NCBI RefSeq assembly: GCF_000003195.3
Contig: NC_012876.2
Coordinates: 1,065,935 to 1,129,934, forward strand
Direction: 5' to 3'
DNA: 64,000 nucleotides
Source: Sorghum bicolor
Taxonomy: Eukaryota > Streptophyta > Magnoliopsida > Poales > Poaceae
Shown piece after piece: positions 52,275 through 62,335 of this stretch; position 1 is the first letter of the stretch; each line of letters starts with the position of its first letter. The notes under the pieces were generated by a model. The model had not been told where the DNA came from, did no database searches, and was given only the letters and a program-made list of their open reading frames with translations. Position numbers and translations under genes: made by a program.

Positions 52275-52998
52275 GAGAAAATAGCTATTATAGGACTCCA
52301 ATCGTTTGGTTTCGCTAGAATAGGATTCCTAACATGAGTTTGGCTAAAATAGGACTGCAAACAATTTGTACAAGTTATAATAGGATTTTGATCCTTTTAA
52401 CCATATTTTCCATCAACTAAAATGAGTTTGCGTGTGTTTGCGTTCTGTCGCTGTCGCTCGTGTCCTCGCCATCGGCGATCACCACCGTTCGGTTTCTGAC
52501 ATCGGCCACAAAGCCAGCAGCCGCGGCCACCAGCCCATCGCCTAGGGTTTGCCTAGGGGCGGTGCCTCCAGTGGTGTCCTACGATGCTGGATCAGTGGGC
52601 GGCGGCTCTCCTCCATCCATGGAGGAAGCAACGGAAGTGGAGCCGCGACGTGGAGGAAGAAGGGCCGCAACGTGGAGGAGGAAGGGCGGCGGCGGGAGCA
52701 GGAAGGACGGGCGGCGGCGGCGGTAGTTGAAGAGCCGGTCACGTACGGGAGAAAGACGGAAGGGATGCTGAGTCGATTTTTTTTCGACCAGAAGAAGGCG
52801 AATCGATCGATCGATCCCTCAAGGCCACTATGGTCATTATGAAAAAATAAATATATTTAGAAGATGGAAAATATGGTTAAAATGATCAAAATCTTATTAT
52901 AGCTTATACAAATTTGTTTGTAGTCATATTTTAGCGAAATCCATGTCAGAAGTCCTATTCTAACTAAACTATTGGAGTTCTATAATAGCAATTTTTTC
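52275..52998. mobile_element. Long-TIR element 2 with 9-bp target duplication (Mutator-like)
   Basis: TTTGTTGAC flanks both ends (52266-52274 and 52999-53007). Inverted repeats of ~140 bp begin GAGAAAATAGCTATTATAGG and GAAAAAATTGCTATTATAGA and both end in CATATTTTCCATC. Long TIRs with 9-bp duplications are the mark of Mutator-like elements. The interior (52440-52790) is GC-rich with an 88-codon frame and GGAGGAAG words, possibly a captured exon, so this may be a Pack-MULE. No transposase is present. Confidence 0.88.
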
Positions 52999-53303
52999 TT
53001 TGTTGACAGAAGCAAATATATGGGAGTGAGCAAACGGGATCGGAGATGACGCAGAAAAGCAAAGGCACCGCAGCACTCACTCGTGGGCGTGCGCGCGCGC
53101 AAGCAACAGGCCCAAGACCAAAGAGGCCGGGCCTGCTTGGGCCCACGGTTAATCGGAGTTGTTAAGGCAGACCGACCGACCGAGGAAGCAATCGCAAATT
53201 CACAATCGCAGTCGCCACCAAACCCTAGCCGACGTACGCTTCCCCAATCCTTGCTGGCCGACGACGCCTCCCCGCCCATCCGGCTTCTCCGATCCTTCCT
53301 GCC

Positions 53304-53854
53304 ATGTCTGGGACTCCTCGGCGGGATCTGGGCCCGCCGCCGGCGTACTCTACGCCTCCCACCTCTGAGGTACCTACCTACCTAGTCCGCTCTGGCCTGG
53401 TTCCATCCATCCGCGTCCCTACTACTTATTTCTGACGAGATCTACTTACTGCAAGACGAAGATGCAGGTTGAACATCTGTTGGCGACTTTAGAAAAAGAG
53501 GGAGTGCAGATAGATGACAAGATAACTAGTATCATTGTTGATGAGATAGCTAAAATCAAAGCTGAAGCTTCGAGGTAAATGGAGGCCCTACATCGTAATT
53601 GATTTTTACTAGATAAAATGAAACGATCCTAACATTATTTGTGAAAATGTGTTCACATCGATTCTTTTGATAGGGAGGCAAGCAATGAGTCAAACAGAGG
53701 GGGAATGACGTTGTGGTCTGCTGTTGTAACTTGTTTTGGCCTCACACTTTTCACCGTTGTATCTGTTTCTGCTGGTTACGATATGGGAGTAAAATGGTTT
53801 GAGAATGCCTTCCGTGAAGAATTTGCCAGGAGAACAAAACGTGTAAAGAAGTAG
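53304..53854 (+). CDS. Small coiled-coil, single-span membrane protein, tandem copy 1
   Basis: Exons 53304-53369, 53456-53574 and 53674-53854 give 121 residues. Residues 1-22 are Pro-rich (starting M-S-G-T-P-R-R-D-L), ~24-62 form an amphipathic helix (V-E-H-L-L-A-T-L-E-K-E-G; I-V-D-E-I-A-K-I-K-A-E), then N-E-S-N-R-G-G-M-T-L-W, one hydrophobic span (~75-95), and a basic tail ending in K-R-V-K-K. I do not recognise the family. A membrane-anchored helper with a cytosolic coil is a fair guess. Compared with copies 2 and 3, this copy lacks ~13 codons at the start of exon 2 (G-G-S-G-E-G...), and intron 1 is only 86 bp, using a TGCAAG acceptor; an in-frame alternative acceptor ends at 53467. The 200 bp upstream match those of copy 2. 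Confidence 0.72.
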
Positions 53855-54794
53855 CTAGCCTAGGGTTTACAGTTGCAGCCTTCTTGCAGGTCCACTCTAT
53901 TTATGATATGTAAAACTAAGTATGTAATCATGGTGGAACCTATTTAGTGTCTAAATAATTGTCGTGCTATACTGGTTTTTGGCATGTGTAATTGATCATG
54001 CATCTGTTATATATATAAGCTGCGCGCGTGGAGCACGTGCTTGTGGTATATTGGAGTCTCCAGTTACTGGCTTTGGCACCTAGGTTTGTCTTCTGAAAAT
54101 GACGCAGCAACCGCCGCCATCGCTCTTGCTTTCCTCATCAGTGCATGCGCTTTTTCCCTCTCATGGTGATAGATCGATGTTGTCGCGCCCCATGCCAAGT
54201 GTGACCCTTTTTATTTAAGGATCTTTGCCAGTGGTGAGCACCACCATGAACGCCCACCTATTTGTCTTATCTTCAGCAAAGGCTTCGTTTCTTCAGTTAC
54301 CCTCGGATTAAAGAGGATTAAAAGAGATTTTGATTTGTATGGGCTTGAACCCACAATGGCCTATGTCTAATGTCTGAACGAGACATTTCACAGTGTTTTT
54401 TTATACAGGCAAGTGACCTGGTTCATTCAAGGGGAAATGATTGAACATGGTAAGTGTGCCCTAGTACTAGGGTAAATGTCCCACCAAGTGGTAGCAGTAG
54501 TGCCTCCATACCAAGGTAATTAGTTGTTCGAAAAAGAGCAAGTTAGCACTGGTCTTGTCTGTTGCAAAAAAAAAAGTTTTTATGATTTTTAGTCTCTCTT
54601 CAATAACTATCTTGCCACATCAGCAAAATATTTAGATGACACTATAATTAATATCTACACAAACTATGATAATTTCTAAGAGTGCTCTAAACTAACTAGG
54701 CTTAAAAGATTTGTCTCGTAAATTATAAACAAACTATGTAATTAGTTATTTTTTATCTATATTTAATGTGCCGCAAGATTCAATGTGACGAGAA
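53855..54794. other. 3' flank of copy 1 and intergenic sequence
   Basis: The first ~225 bp match the flank of copy 3 (polyadenylation region and beyond), marking the extent of the duplicated unit. Further on are Harbinger-MITE words (AATTATAAACAAACTATGTAATTAG, near 54720, shown here only in part) and unassigned sequence. Confidence 0.55.
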
Positions 54795-55470
54795 TCTATA
54801 CCTATACCTAATAATAAAGAGACAAAATTTCAGTCTCTTTTTTTCGTCCATCCATTTGTTTGGTTCGTCTCCTCTAACTACAGACAATAGAGAGTTTCTT
54901 CGGTCTGGATTTATATATATCCCTTGAATATGAAGTTCGCAAAATGTATATTATATTGGACACGAGTTCTTATATATTCCTTGGATATGAAGTTCGATTC
55001 CAAAGCGTACTCTCCTATTTTTATATGACTATTATTGAACACGAGTTCTTATAAGGTAAGATAGAATGTTCCAATCCTAATCAAATAGGATTGATTGTTG
55101 TTGCTCTATATTTTTATATGGTTATTATTAGACACGAATTCTTATAAGGTAAGGTAGATAGTTCAAATCCTAAACAATAGGATTGATTTTTGTTGCTCTA
55201 TTGCCGCCCAAGTGCCCTCAGAAGTTCATGATTTTTCCCCCTCCGAGAGTCCCTGTATTATTGCCAAATATAAATTTTGACGATGACGATGTGTCTCTGT
55301 CCAGGACTCGTCAATGTGCCATACCATGGCGCGATATTGTTCTTTGTCACAGATTATTTCTATACATTAATACACACACACAAATATTAATTAATAAATA
55401 TTATTTTTTCCTAATATATAATTGTCAAATATTAATCAATAAATATTATTTTTTTCCTAATATATAATTG
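54795..55470 (+). mobile_element. Helitron-type 5' terminus with ~100-bp tandem repeat
   Basis: TCTATACCTATACCTAATAA follows A at 54794, then AAAGAGACAAAATTTCAGTC, matching the 5' end of the minus-strand element at 47104. Two ~100-bp copies (about 55013-55110 and 55111-55204; TTATTATTGAACACGAGTTC / TTATTATTAGACACGAATTC) follow. The 3' hairpin end is not seen before the promoter of copy 2, so the element is probably truncated. Confidence 0.5.
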
Positions 55471-55786
55471 TCAAAATTTCAACCCGCCACCACAATTCAA
55501 CAAATCTGAAAAAATTTTACACATTTTTTGAGAACTAAACAGCCACTTATTTAAAAAAAAAATTCGTCGTGCAGACGCAACAGGCCCAAGAGGCCGGGCC
55601 TTGGGCCCACGGTTACTGGAGTTGTTGTCGGCAACAAAGGCAAAGGAGTCCGCAAACCAGCGGCAAAACGCAGACCACCAAGAAGCAATCGCAGTCGCCA
55701 CCAAACCCTAGCCGACGCTTCCCCAATCAAAAAAATCCTTCCTCGTCGACGACGCCTCCCCAACCGGCTTCCCGATCCTTGGTGCC

Positions 55787-57419
55787 ATGTCTGGGACTCT
55801 TCGGCGGGATCTGCCCCCCCGTGATCTGCCGCCGGCGGACTGTACGCCTCCCACCTCTGAGGTACCTAGTCCGCTCTCCTTCCATCGATCCATCCGCGTT
55901 GCCTGCAATTCACCATCCCTACCTATTTCTGACGAGATCTGTTGAATATTAACTAGTAGCGCTCGTCTGATTTCGTCAAGACGTAGTAGCTGGTTGAAGC
56001 AATTTGTATTGCTGACGATTTGTTAGTTCTGCCTGAAAGGAATTGGTGATGTGAACAATTAATTCATGATATATGGTTGTTTGATTTACTTGGGGGAAAT
56101 CCATCCTTCCGTTATATTTTTCCTGAGTAACCTTTTGTTGTTGTTGAAATGTAAGTCTAACCACTACTACAGCTTTTATATCCATAAATAATACGAGTTC
56201 TGTATACTCTACCGTTATTAAATCACCTCCGGGAACAGGTGTAGTAATATAAATTTCGTTATTCATATATATAGTCAATCTGGATAGCTTTAGACATAGC
56301 AGTTGTCAAACTTTTGATAGTTTGATTGTATATATGGAATTTTGAAAGGACTATTCGTAGCCAATTTGCAGCCTTTCTCTCTTGGTAGCAATCAATGTTT
56401 TAAATAGCGGGCTAAGCCTCTTAGCGGCAGCCTCTCTAAAAGGCTAAAAAAAGTTATAGCGCGCTAATAGCGGGCTAAGCCATTTAGTGGCTGAGCAAAA
56501 AATATGTCAAACATCATGTAATTTTACATATAATAAAGATAAAAACATTATGAATACCAATAGAGATAGATATTTCAAAGTATTACTAACATATTATTAC
56601 ATCAAAGTTCGTAGTTTATACATGATACATCAATAATAACATACATCACATAAGGACATATCCCTGCTATTTGGGCCGATGGAAATGAAGCCCAAGGTCA
56701 AATAGCGGCGCTAAACTAACCCAATTTAGCGAAATTAGCGCGCTATTAGCCGCTAATAGCGGGAACAATCATTTAGCGTTAAAATCTTCATAGCTTGACA
56801 GTTTTCTTCGAGAAACGCTAAATAGCGCTATAGCGTCCGCTATAGCGCGCTATTTAGAACAGGAGGTAGCATCCACTAACATGCATATGAATAATTGTTT
56901 TTACTTGTGCATTACCATCTCAACTGTATTCTCTAACCAGTTCTAGCAGGGTGGATCTGGCGAAGGAGCTAAAGTTGATCGTTGTAGCAAGACGAAGAAG
57001 CAGATCGACCATTTTTTGACCTCTTTAGAAGAAGAGGGAGTGGTGATAGATGACAAGATAGCCGGTATTGTTGATGCTGAGATAGCTAAAATTAAAGCTG
57101 AAACTTCAAGGTAATAATTGTGAGCCCTACGTCTTATTGATTTTTACTAGATAAAATGAAACGATCCTACCATTTGTGCAAATGTGTTGACATCGATCCT
57201 TTTAATAGGGAGGCAATCAATGAGTCAAAAAGAGGGGGAATAACGATGTGGTCTGCTGCTTTAACTTGTTGTGGCCTCGCAATCTACACGGTTGCAACTA
57301 TTTCTGTTGGTTTCCTTATGGGAGCAGATTGGTTTGAGAGAGCCTTCCGTGAGGAATATGCTAGGAGAACTGGTTTCGTTATTGGAGCACATAGGAGAAC
57401 GAATGGTGAAGATAAGTAG
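55787..57419 (+). CDS. Small coiled-coil, single-span membrane protein, tandem copy 2
   Basis: Exons 55787-55861, 56950-57110 and 57209-57419 give 148 residues, the longest and probably the most complete copy. Order: Pro-rich start (1-25), Gly/Ser/Lys linker (26-42), helix with I-D-H-F-L-T-S-L-E-E-E-G and I-V-D-A-E-I-A-K-I-K-A-E (~43-79), N-E-S-K-R-G-G-I-T-M-W, a hydrophobic span (~91-113), the shared W-F-E-R-A-F-R-E-E-Y-A-R-R, and a basic tail rich in Arg/Asn/Lys. Intron 1 is 1088 bp and contains a 474-bp transposon absent from copy 3. The upstream 200 bp match copy 1, so promoter and gene were duplicated together. No known domain comes to mind. Confidence 0.8.
56391..56864. mobile_element. 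474-bp DNA element in intron 1 of copy 2
   Basis: GGTAGCA stands on both sides (56384-56390 and 56865-56871). The ends TGTTTTAAATAGCGGGCTA and, reversed, TGTTCTAAATAGCGCGCTA are inverted, and the subterminal parts carry many AAATAGCG / CGCTATTT words. Intron 1 of copy 3 has only one GTTAGCA at the same place, showing the empty site. The 7-8-bp duplication suggests hAT, but the class is not certain. Confidence 0.8.
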
Positions 57420-57504
57420 CTAGGGCCTGCATAGCGTTGAAGGTCCACTCTATTTATGATATGTAAAACCAAGTATGCATGTAATCATGTATGATAGAAC
57501 TGCT

Positions 57505-58418
57505 CTGTTCGGCTGGCTGTTTATTACCTGATGTTGAAGAAAAATGCTATTCTATAATTGAAAAATAAGCTTGATAAGCTCAAGCGAACATAGCCAGCTA
57601 GCGAGAGAAAAGTTGCCACCTAGGTCGGCAGCTCGGGTCTCTCTCCCTCCCCTTGCTAGTACTGTTGAACGAGCTTGGCAATAAAAGCTCGGCGACCTTG
57701 GCGTTTGCTCGCCACCACGCCCAGCTCAATCGGGTGCTATAATTCCATCTTATTCATCACCTGTCGAACCGCGCCCCTCCACTCTGAGCCGGTGTAGCCT
57801 TGGTCGTCCTCTCGGGCATCGGGCAAGGCAGCCTCAATCAATCAAGCCCCGTGTTGCCCTGCTTTGGTCCATCACTGTCGTCGACGAGCAAGCCATGCCT
57901 ACACACACAAGCGCAACCATCGACGCCGCTCCTATACGCAAGGCGACATTGCCATCGCAGCTCCGATCGGCCGGTGGCCACAACCACAACTTGCGAACGT
58001 GCTGTCGGGACTAGACCTACTCAAGGGTCGCCTCTCCTCTCCTCACCAATTAATTATACCTCGGCCGGCTCCACGGCAAACCCACGACCTGTACCACGGC
58101 TGTGTCTCACTCAGCGGCCTCCTCTAGCTAGCTTCACGACGCACTGCTAGGCCGCCTTAGGCTGCGTTCGGGATTCATGCCCTCAAAATCCTTGTGCAAT
58201 TTACACAGCGAATCCTAATTCCTGCCAGGAATAGACACTAAACGAACGCAGCCTTATGCGACCAACGAGGATGGCATGTGGTACTGCTCGAGGTCGCTGT
58301 CCCTACCGCGCTTCCGCGACGCCACGATCGTGAATTGCACTTCCGACGTGCACGAGCATATCGACGCGTTCACAAAGAAACATTGCTAGGAGGAGTGGAG
58401 AGGACGTTGGTGGTGAGC
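57505..58418 (+). other. Foreign segment upstream of copy 3, gene fragment split by a MITE
   Basis: From about 57505 the similarity to the 3' flanks of the other copies stops, beside a TGTTCGGCTGGCTG...GAACATAGCCAGC inverted-repeat pair (about 57508-57600). The segment 57870-58135 and 58254-58390 looks coding (for example L-P-R-F-R-D-A-T-I-V-N-C-T-S-D-V, stop at 58388), but I cannot name the family. The MITE at 58160-58253 cuts it. It supplies the new first exon of copy 3. Confidence 0.45.
58160..58253. mobile_element. 94-bp Tourist-like MITE, TTA target duplication
   Basis: GGCTGCGTTCGG and its inverted partner CGAACGCAGCC bound 94 bp. TTA lies at 58157-58159 and 58254-58256. Confidence 0.92.
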
Positions 58419-59524
58419 ATGCTGTCGGAGACGGGGATCTGGGCTCCCGTGCCGGCGGACTGTACGCCTCCCACCTCTGAGGTACCTAGTCCGCTCTCCT
58501 TCCATCGATCCATCCGCCTTGCCTGCAATTCACCATCCCTTCCTATTTCTGACGAGATCTGTTGGATATTAACCAGTAGCGCTCGTCTGATTTTGTCAAG
58601 ACGTAGTAGCTGGCTGAAGCATTTTGTATTGCTGACGATATATATTTGTTAGTTCTGCCTGAAAGGAATTGGTGATGTGAACAATTAATTCATGACATAT
58701 GGTTGTTTGATTTACTTGGGGGAAATCCATCCTTCCGTTATATTTTTCATGAGTAACCTTGTTGAAATGTAACTCTAACCACTATTATAGCTTTTATATC
58801 CATGAATAATTAGAGCTCTGTATACTCTACTGTTATTAAATCACCTCCAGGAACAGGTGTAGCAATATAAATTTCGTAATTCATATATAGTCAATCTGGA
58901 TAGCTTTAGACATACTAGTTGTCAAACTTTGATAGTTTGATTGTATATATGGAATTTTGAAAGGATTATTCATAGCCAATTTGCAGCCTTTCTCTCTTGT
59001 TAGCATCCACTAACATGCATATGAACAATTGTTTTTACTTGTGCATTACCATCTCAACTGTATTCTCTAATCAATTCTAGCAGGGTGGATCTGGCGAAAG
59101 AGCTAAAGCTGATCGTTCTAGCAAGACGAAGAAGCAGGTTGAACATTTGTTGGCGACTTTAGAAAAAGAGGGAGTGGAGATACATGACAAGATAGCCAGT
59201 ATTGTTAATGCTGAGATAGCTAAAATTAAGGCTGAAACTTCAAGGTAATTGGGAGCCCTATCTTATTGATTTTTACTAGATAAAATGAAACGATCCTACC
59301 ATTTGTGCAAATGTGTTCACCTCGATCCTTTTGATAGGGAGGCAATCAACGATGTGGTCTGTTGCTTTAACTTGTGTTGTGGCCTCGCAATCTACACGGT
59401 TGCACCTATTTCTGCTGGTTTTCTTATGGGAGCAGATTGGTTTGAGAAAGCCTTCGGTGAGGAATATGCTAGAACTGGTTTTGTTATTGGAGCACGTAGG
59501 AGAACGAATGGTGAAGATAAGTAG
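58419..59524 (+). CDS. Small coiled-coil, single-span membrane protein, tandem copy 3 (chimeric, rearranged)
   Basis: Exons 58419-58481, 59084-59244 and 59338-59524 give 136 residues in frame. Exon 1 is chimeric: the first ~12 codons (M-L-S-E-T-G-I-W-A-P-V-P) come from foreign sequence and only A-D-C-T-P-P-T-S-E is shared with copy 2; the ancestral ATG region is gone. Exon 2 keeps the linker and helix (V-E-H-L-L-A-T-L-E-K-E-G). Exon 3 has a 23-bp deletion that removes N-E-S-K-R-G-G-I-T and shifts the frame, and a 2-bp insertion 27 bases later that restores it, so the start of the membrane span reads D-V-V-C-C-F-N-L-C-C. The rest (M-G-A-D-W-F-E-K-A-F) is normal. It may be expressed from a new promoter or be a pseudogene without stop. 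Confidence 0.6.
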
Positions 59525-59703
59525 CTAGGGCTTGTATTGCATAGCCTTGCAGGTCCACTCTATTTATGATATGTAAAGCCAAGTATGTAATCATGGTAGA
59601 ACCTATTTATGTTGTTGAATTCTGGTATGCAGAACCTATTCAGTGTCTAATATTTGGCATGCTATACTGGTTTGTCATGTGTGATTGACCATGTATCTGT
59701 TAT

Positions 59704-60118
59704 TTTTTTTTTTGAAAGATCCGACCAAGTCGGCATGCATTGATAAGAAGGAAGCAGTTTTACATATGTGCACGCAATGCACACTGGGTCCTCCTCAGCA
59801 GGCTGCTGAGAAGGGGATTACATTAATGTGGATTACTCGCTAAATAGTAAAATCTCTAAGGATTTACAGGCTTTTGCCCCTGCTAGCTTCCACATTTTGT
59901 GTTCATCCACCGCCATCATCTGTAGCAAGGCGTCATCCCTAGTCGATGTCACGCCCACCAGCCACATCTCTATGTTGTTATCCACTTCCAAGTTTACTAG
60001 TTTAGATGAGTCTTGTTTCTTGCTCCATCTTGCCACTTGCTCCCACGGCGCACCCACGAAGGTCCCCCTGGCTGATGCTGCCATGTCGATCAGGCCTCTG
60101 TCCCACGCCTCCAAAATG
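59704..60118 (-). mobile_element. Retroposon in the 3' flank of copy 3
   Basis: It begins with a T12 run on the + strand (poly(A) on the - strand) directly after CTGTTAT and ends before CTTATATAAGC. In copy 1 the same flank reads CTGTTATATATATAAGC without interruption, which gives the empty site. On the - strand a frame of ~93 codons (59833-60114) is open; it could be the end of a LINE or of a captured transcript. I do not recognise it. Confidence 0.65.
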
Positions 60119-60560
60119 ACTTATATAAGCCGTGTGGAGCAGGTGCTGTCGTAAATTGGACACTAGAATTACTGGCTTTAGCTTCATTTTCAGAATTTGT
60201 CACTCTGGTAAATGTTGTCTTCTATTCTATGATAATGCCCTTTGGGTTGTCAGCAGAACCTGCAACAGAGCAACTCGGATGCTATCATCAAAATAAAAGC
60301 TTAGAAAGAGAAGGTCACAGTAGCTGACCAACCTCTCGGGTTGTCAGCAAGTTTTCAAGAGTCAAAGGAAGAGCTCCAGTTGAAGATCATCGATGGAAAG
60401 AAAGTTGTTTTATAAGACATACTTTTTTCTGTCAATCAACTATGTTTTATCTAATAATAAATCAGCGAATAGTATTTTCAGTCATGAATTTTCAGATAAG
60501 TGAACAGGCTCAACGAATGAAGAAGCTCAATCAAAGATAGTACTTTGTGCTTTAGCTGGA
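60119..60560. other. Remaining 3' flank of copy 3 and exon-like debris
   Basis: Up to ~60180 it matches copy 1's flank. At 60251-60300 and 60330-60410 short frames rich in Gln/Lys/Glu after AG borders look like coiled-coil exon pieces but are interrupted by stops. No gene can be called. Confidence 0.35.
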
Positions 60561-62037
60561 TGACGGCATAGGCGATTTCGGCTCCTGTATAGAGCGAGAG
60601 AGGGGAGCAGAGCATAGTGGGACGAACAAAGGAGGAACTAGTTGCCCGACTGTGTTTGAAGGCAGCGGCAGGAGCAAATTGCCCTGATCATGTAGTCGAA
60701 AAACCTCATAACTCCGTTCTAAACATTACTGCTACACCATACAGAGGAGATGGAGTGAAATCTGAGTCGAGTTCATGACAAATTGGTACCAGAGCGGTAG
60801 ATCCTTGGAGCAGACCCATCAACTCAACTCCGTCGAGTTCTTCCAGTCGGCGAGCAATCAAGTCTGGCGGCGCCACCCGACTATCTATTTCGCCCGCAGT
60901 ACCAATCCAGAGAGCAGAAGAAGCTGCAAGGAATGCAGGAGCATATCCACGATCTCTCTGCGTTCTTGAAGGGGATGCAAGCGTGAATATGGATCAACAA
61001 CCTAGACATTTGGGTATAGATGTGGTAGAGTCAGTCTTGTACTGTTTCTGATCTACAGTTCTGGCTCAAGGAGAGGAAGAAGCTTATGGTTTAGCTTCTC
61101 CAGCAACAATTACTCAGAGCTCAACAACGTCAGAAGTTGTAGGCTGATAAGCACGGATTTGAACGCTCCTTTGAAGTGGGTGATTCAGTTAACCTCAAAC
61201 TACAACCAAACTTCGATGGCAACCAGAGCCAATCACAAACTTTCATTCCAGTATTTTGGCCCTTAGCAAGTCGTTGATAAAGTGCGCAGGGTGGCTTCCA
61301 AGTTACTTCTTCCTGATACTACTTCAGTGCCTGTTGTTTTTCATGTATCCCAACTCAAGAAGGCTATCCCATCAACTGATCTACAGGTCTCTTTAGCGAT
61401 GATGCTTTCAGGTTTTATGCTAGAGTTTTGCAACACCGACTAAAAACCTCATGGTGATTACCTGGTATATGAGGTGTTGATTCAATGGTCCTCGTGTCTT
61501 CATCAATGGCTACGTACTTGGAAACTCGAAGTCGAGCTGAAGAAGCAATTTTAGCAGCACCGCTTGAGGTCGCTTGAGGTCAAGCCGGTTCTTAAGGAGG
61601 GGAGAATGTCCGGAGTCCTACGAAGAGCACCCAGAAAGCTGGAGAGCATCAGGTGGCAAAAAAAGAAGAAGGCGTCATCCAAGAGGAGGCCGCTACCTAA
61701 CATACATGTAGACATATTCAAGGGTAGTGCTATAGGCAAAATGTTCAATACCCATTTGACATCTTCTTCAATAACAAACTCAGGAGAGAGAATACTCATA
61801 TATTTGGGTTATGTCTTTCAGACAATCTAAAATGGGTCAAAATAGGTCTCCCGTATAAGTACTTTGTTGAAGGCTGAATTTAGGTCTCCTGCTACTTATT
61901 TTGGATTTAGCTGCCTATATAGATGTTTCATTGGAGACAGTCTAAGGAATGGGCTAGAAGTTATGCAAAGCCCAAGAACCCAAAATAGTTCGGGCCCAGT
62001 TGGACGATGGCGTAGGCGATTTCACTTCCTATAGCTA
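60561..62037 (+). mobile_element. Decayed gypsy LTR retrotransposon with internal deletion
   Basis: A primer binding site TTGGTACCAGAGC (60783-60795, initiator-Met tRNA type) follows what should be the end of the 5' LTR. The words GATGACGGCATAGGCGATTTC (60559) and GATGGCGTAGGCGATTTC (62003) mark the same LTR position at both ends. Around 61150-61400 the frame-broken end of integrase is visible (G-D-S-V-N-L-K-L-Q-P; V-F-H-V-S-Q-L-K-K). A polypurine tract AAGGAGGGGAGAA stands at 61594-61606, and the 3' LTR starts with TGTCCGGAG at 61607. Most of gag and pol is deleted. Confidence 0.7.
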
Positions 62038-62335
62038 ATATTTGATTTATTCTATGGTTTAATGTCATTATGTTTTTAGTGGTAGGCGATGTTCTCGTCG
62101 ACAGTGAGGCGCCATGCTGACTTCATGAATTTCGATACTTGTGTCTCAGTCCTTCGAAGGTGCTCATAGGAGTAGAGTTTGTGTGCATAAATTTAGATTC
62201 AAAATCTCTACTATAATTGAAATCTTCTCCAGGCAAATCTCACCTGCAAGATCAACGACTCACAGCACATGTCCTACAGATTTAACGGACCATATTAGAA
62301 GTATGATCACGACCTTACACACCCTCAGCCTCGCG

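Noticed and set aside
60783..60795. Part of a tRNA gene
   Set aside because: The TTGGTACCAGAGC stretch is the complement of a tRNA 3' end in primer-binding-site context. No cloverleaf can be built around it. No complete tRNA or rRNA gene was seen in the window.
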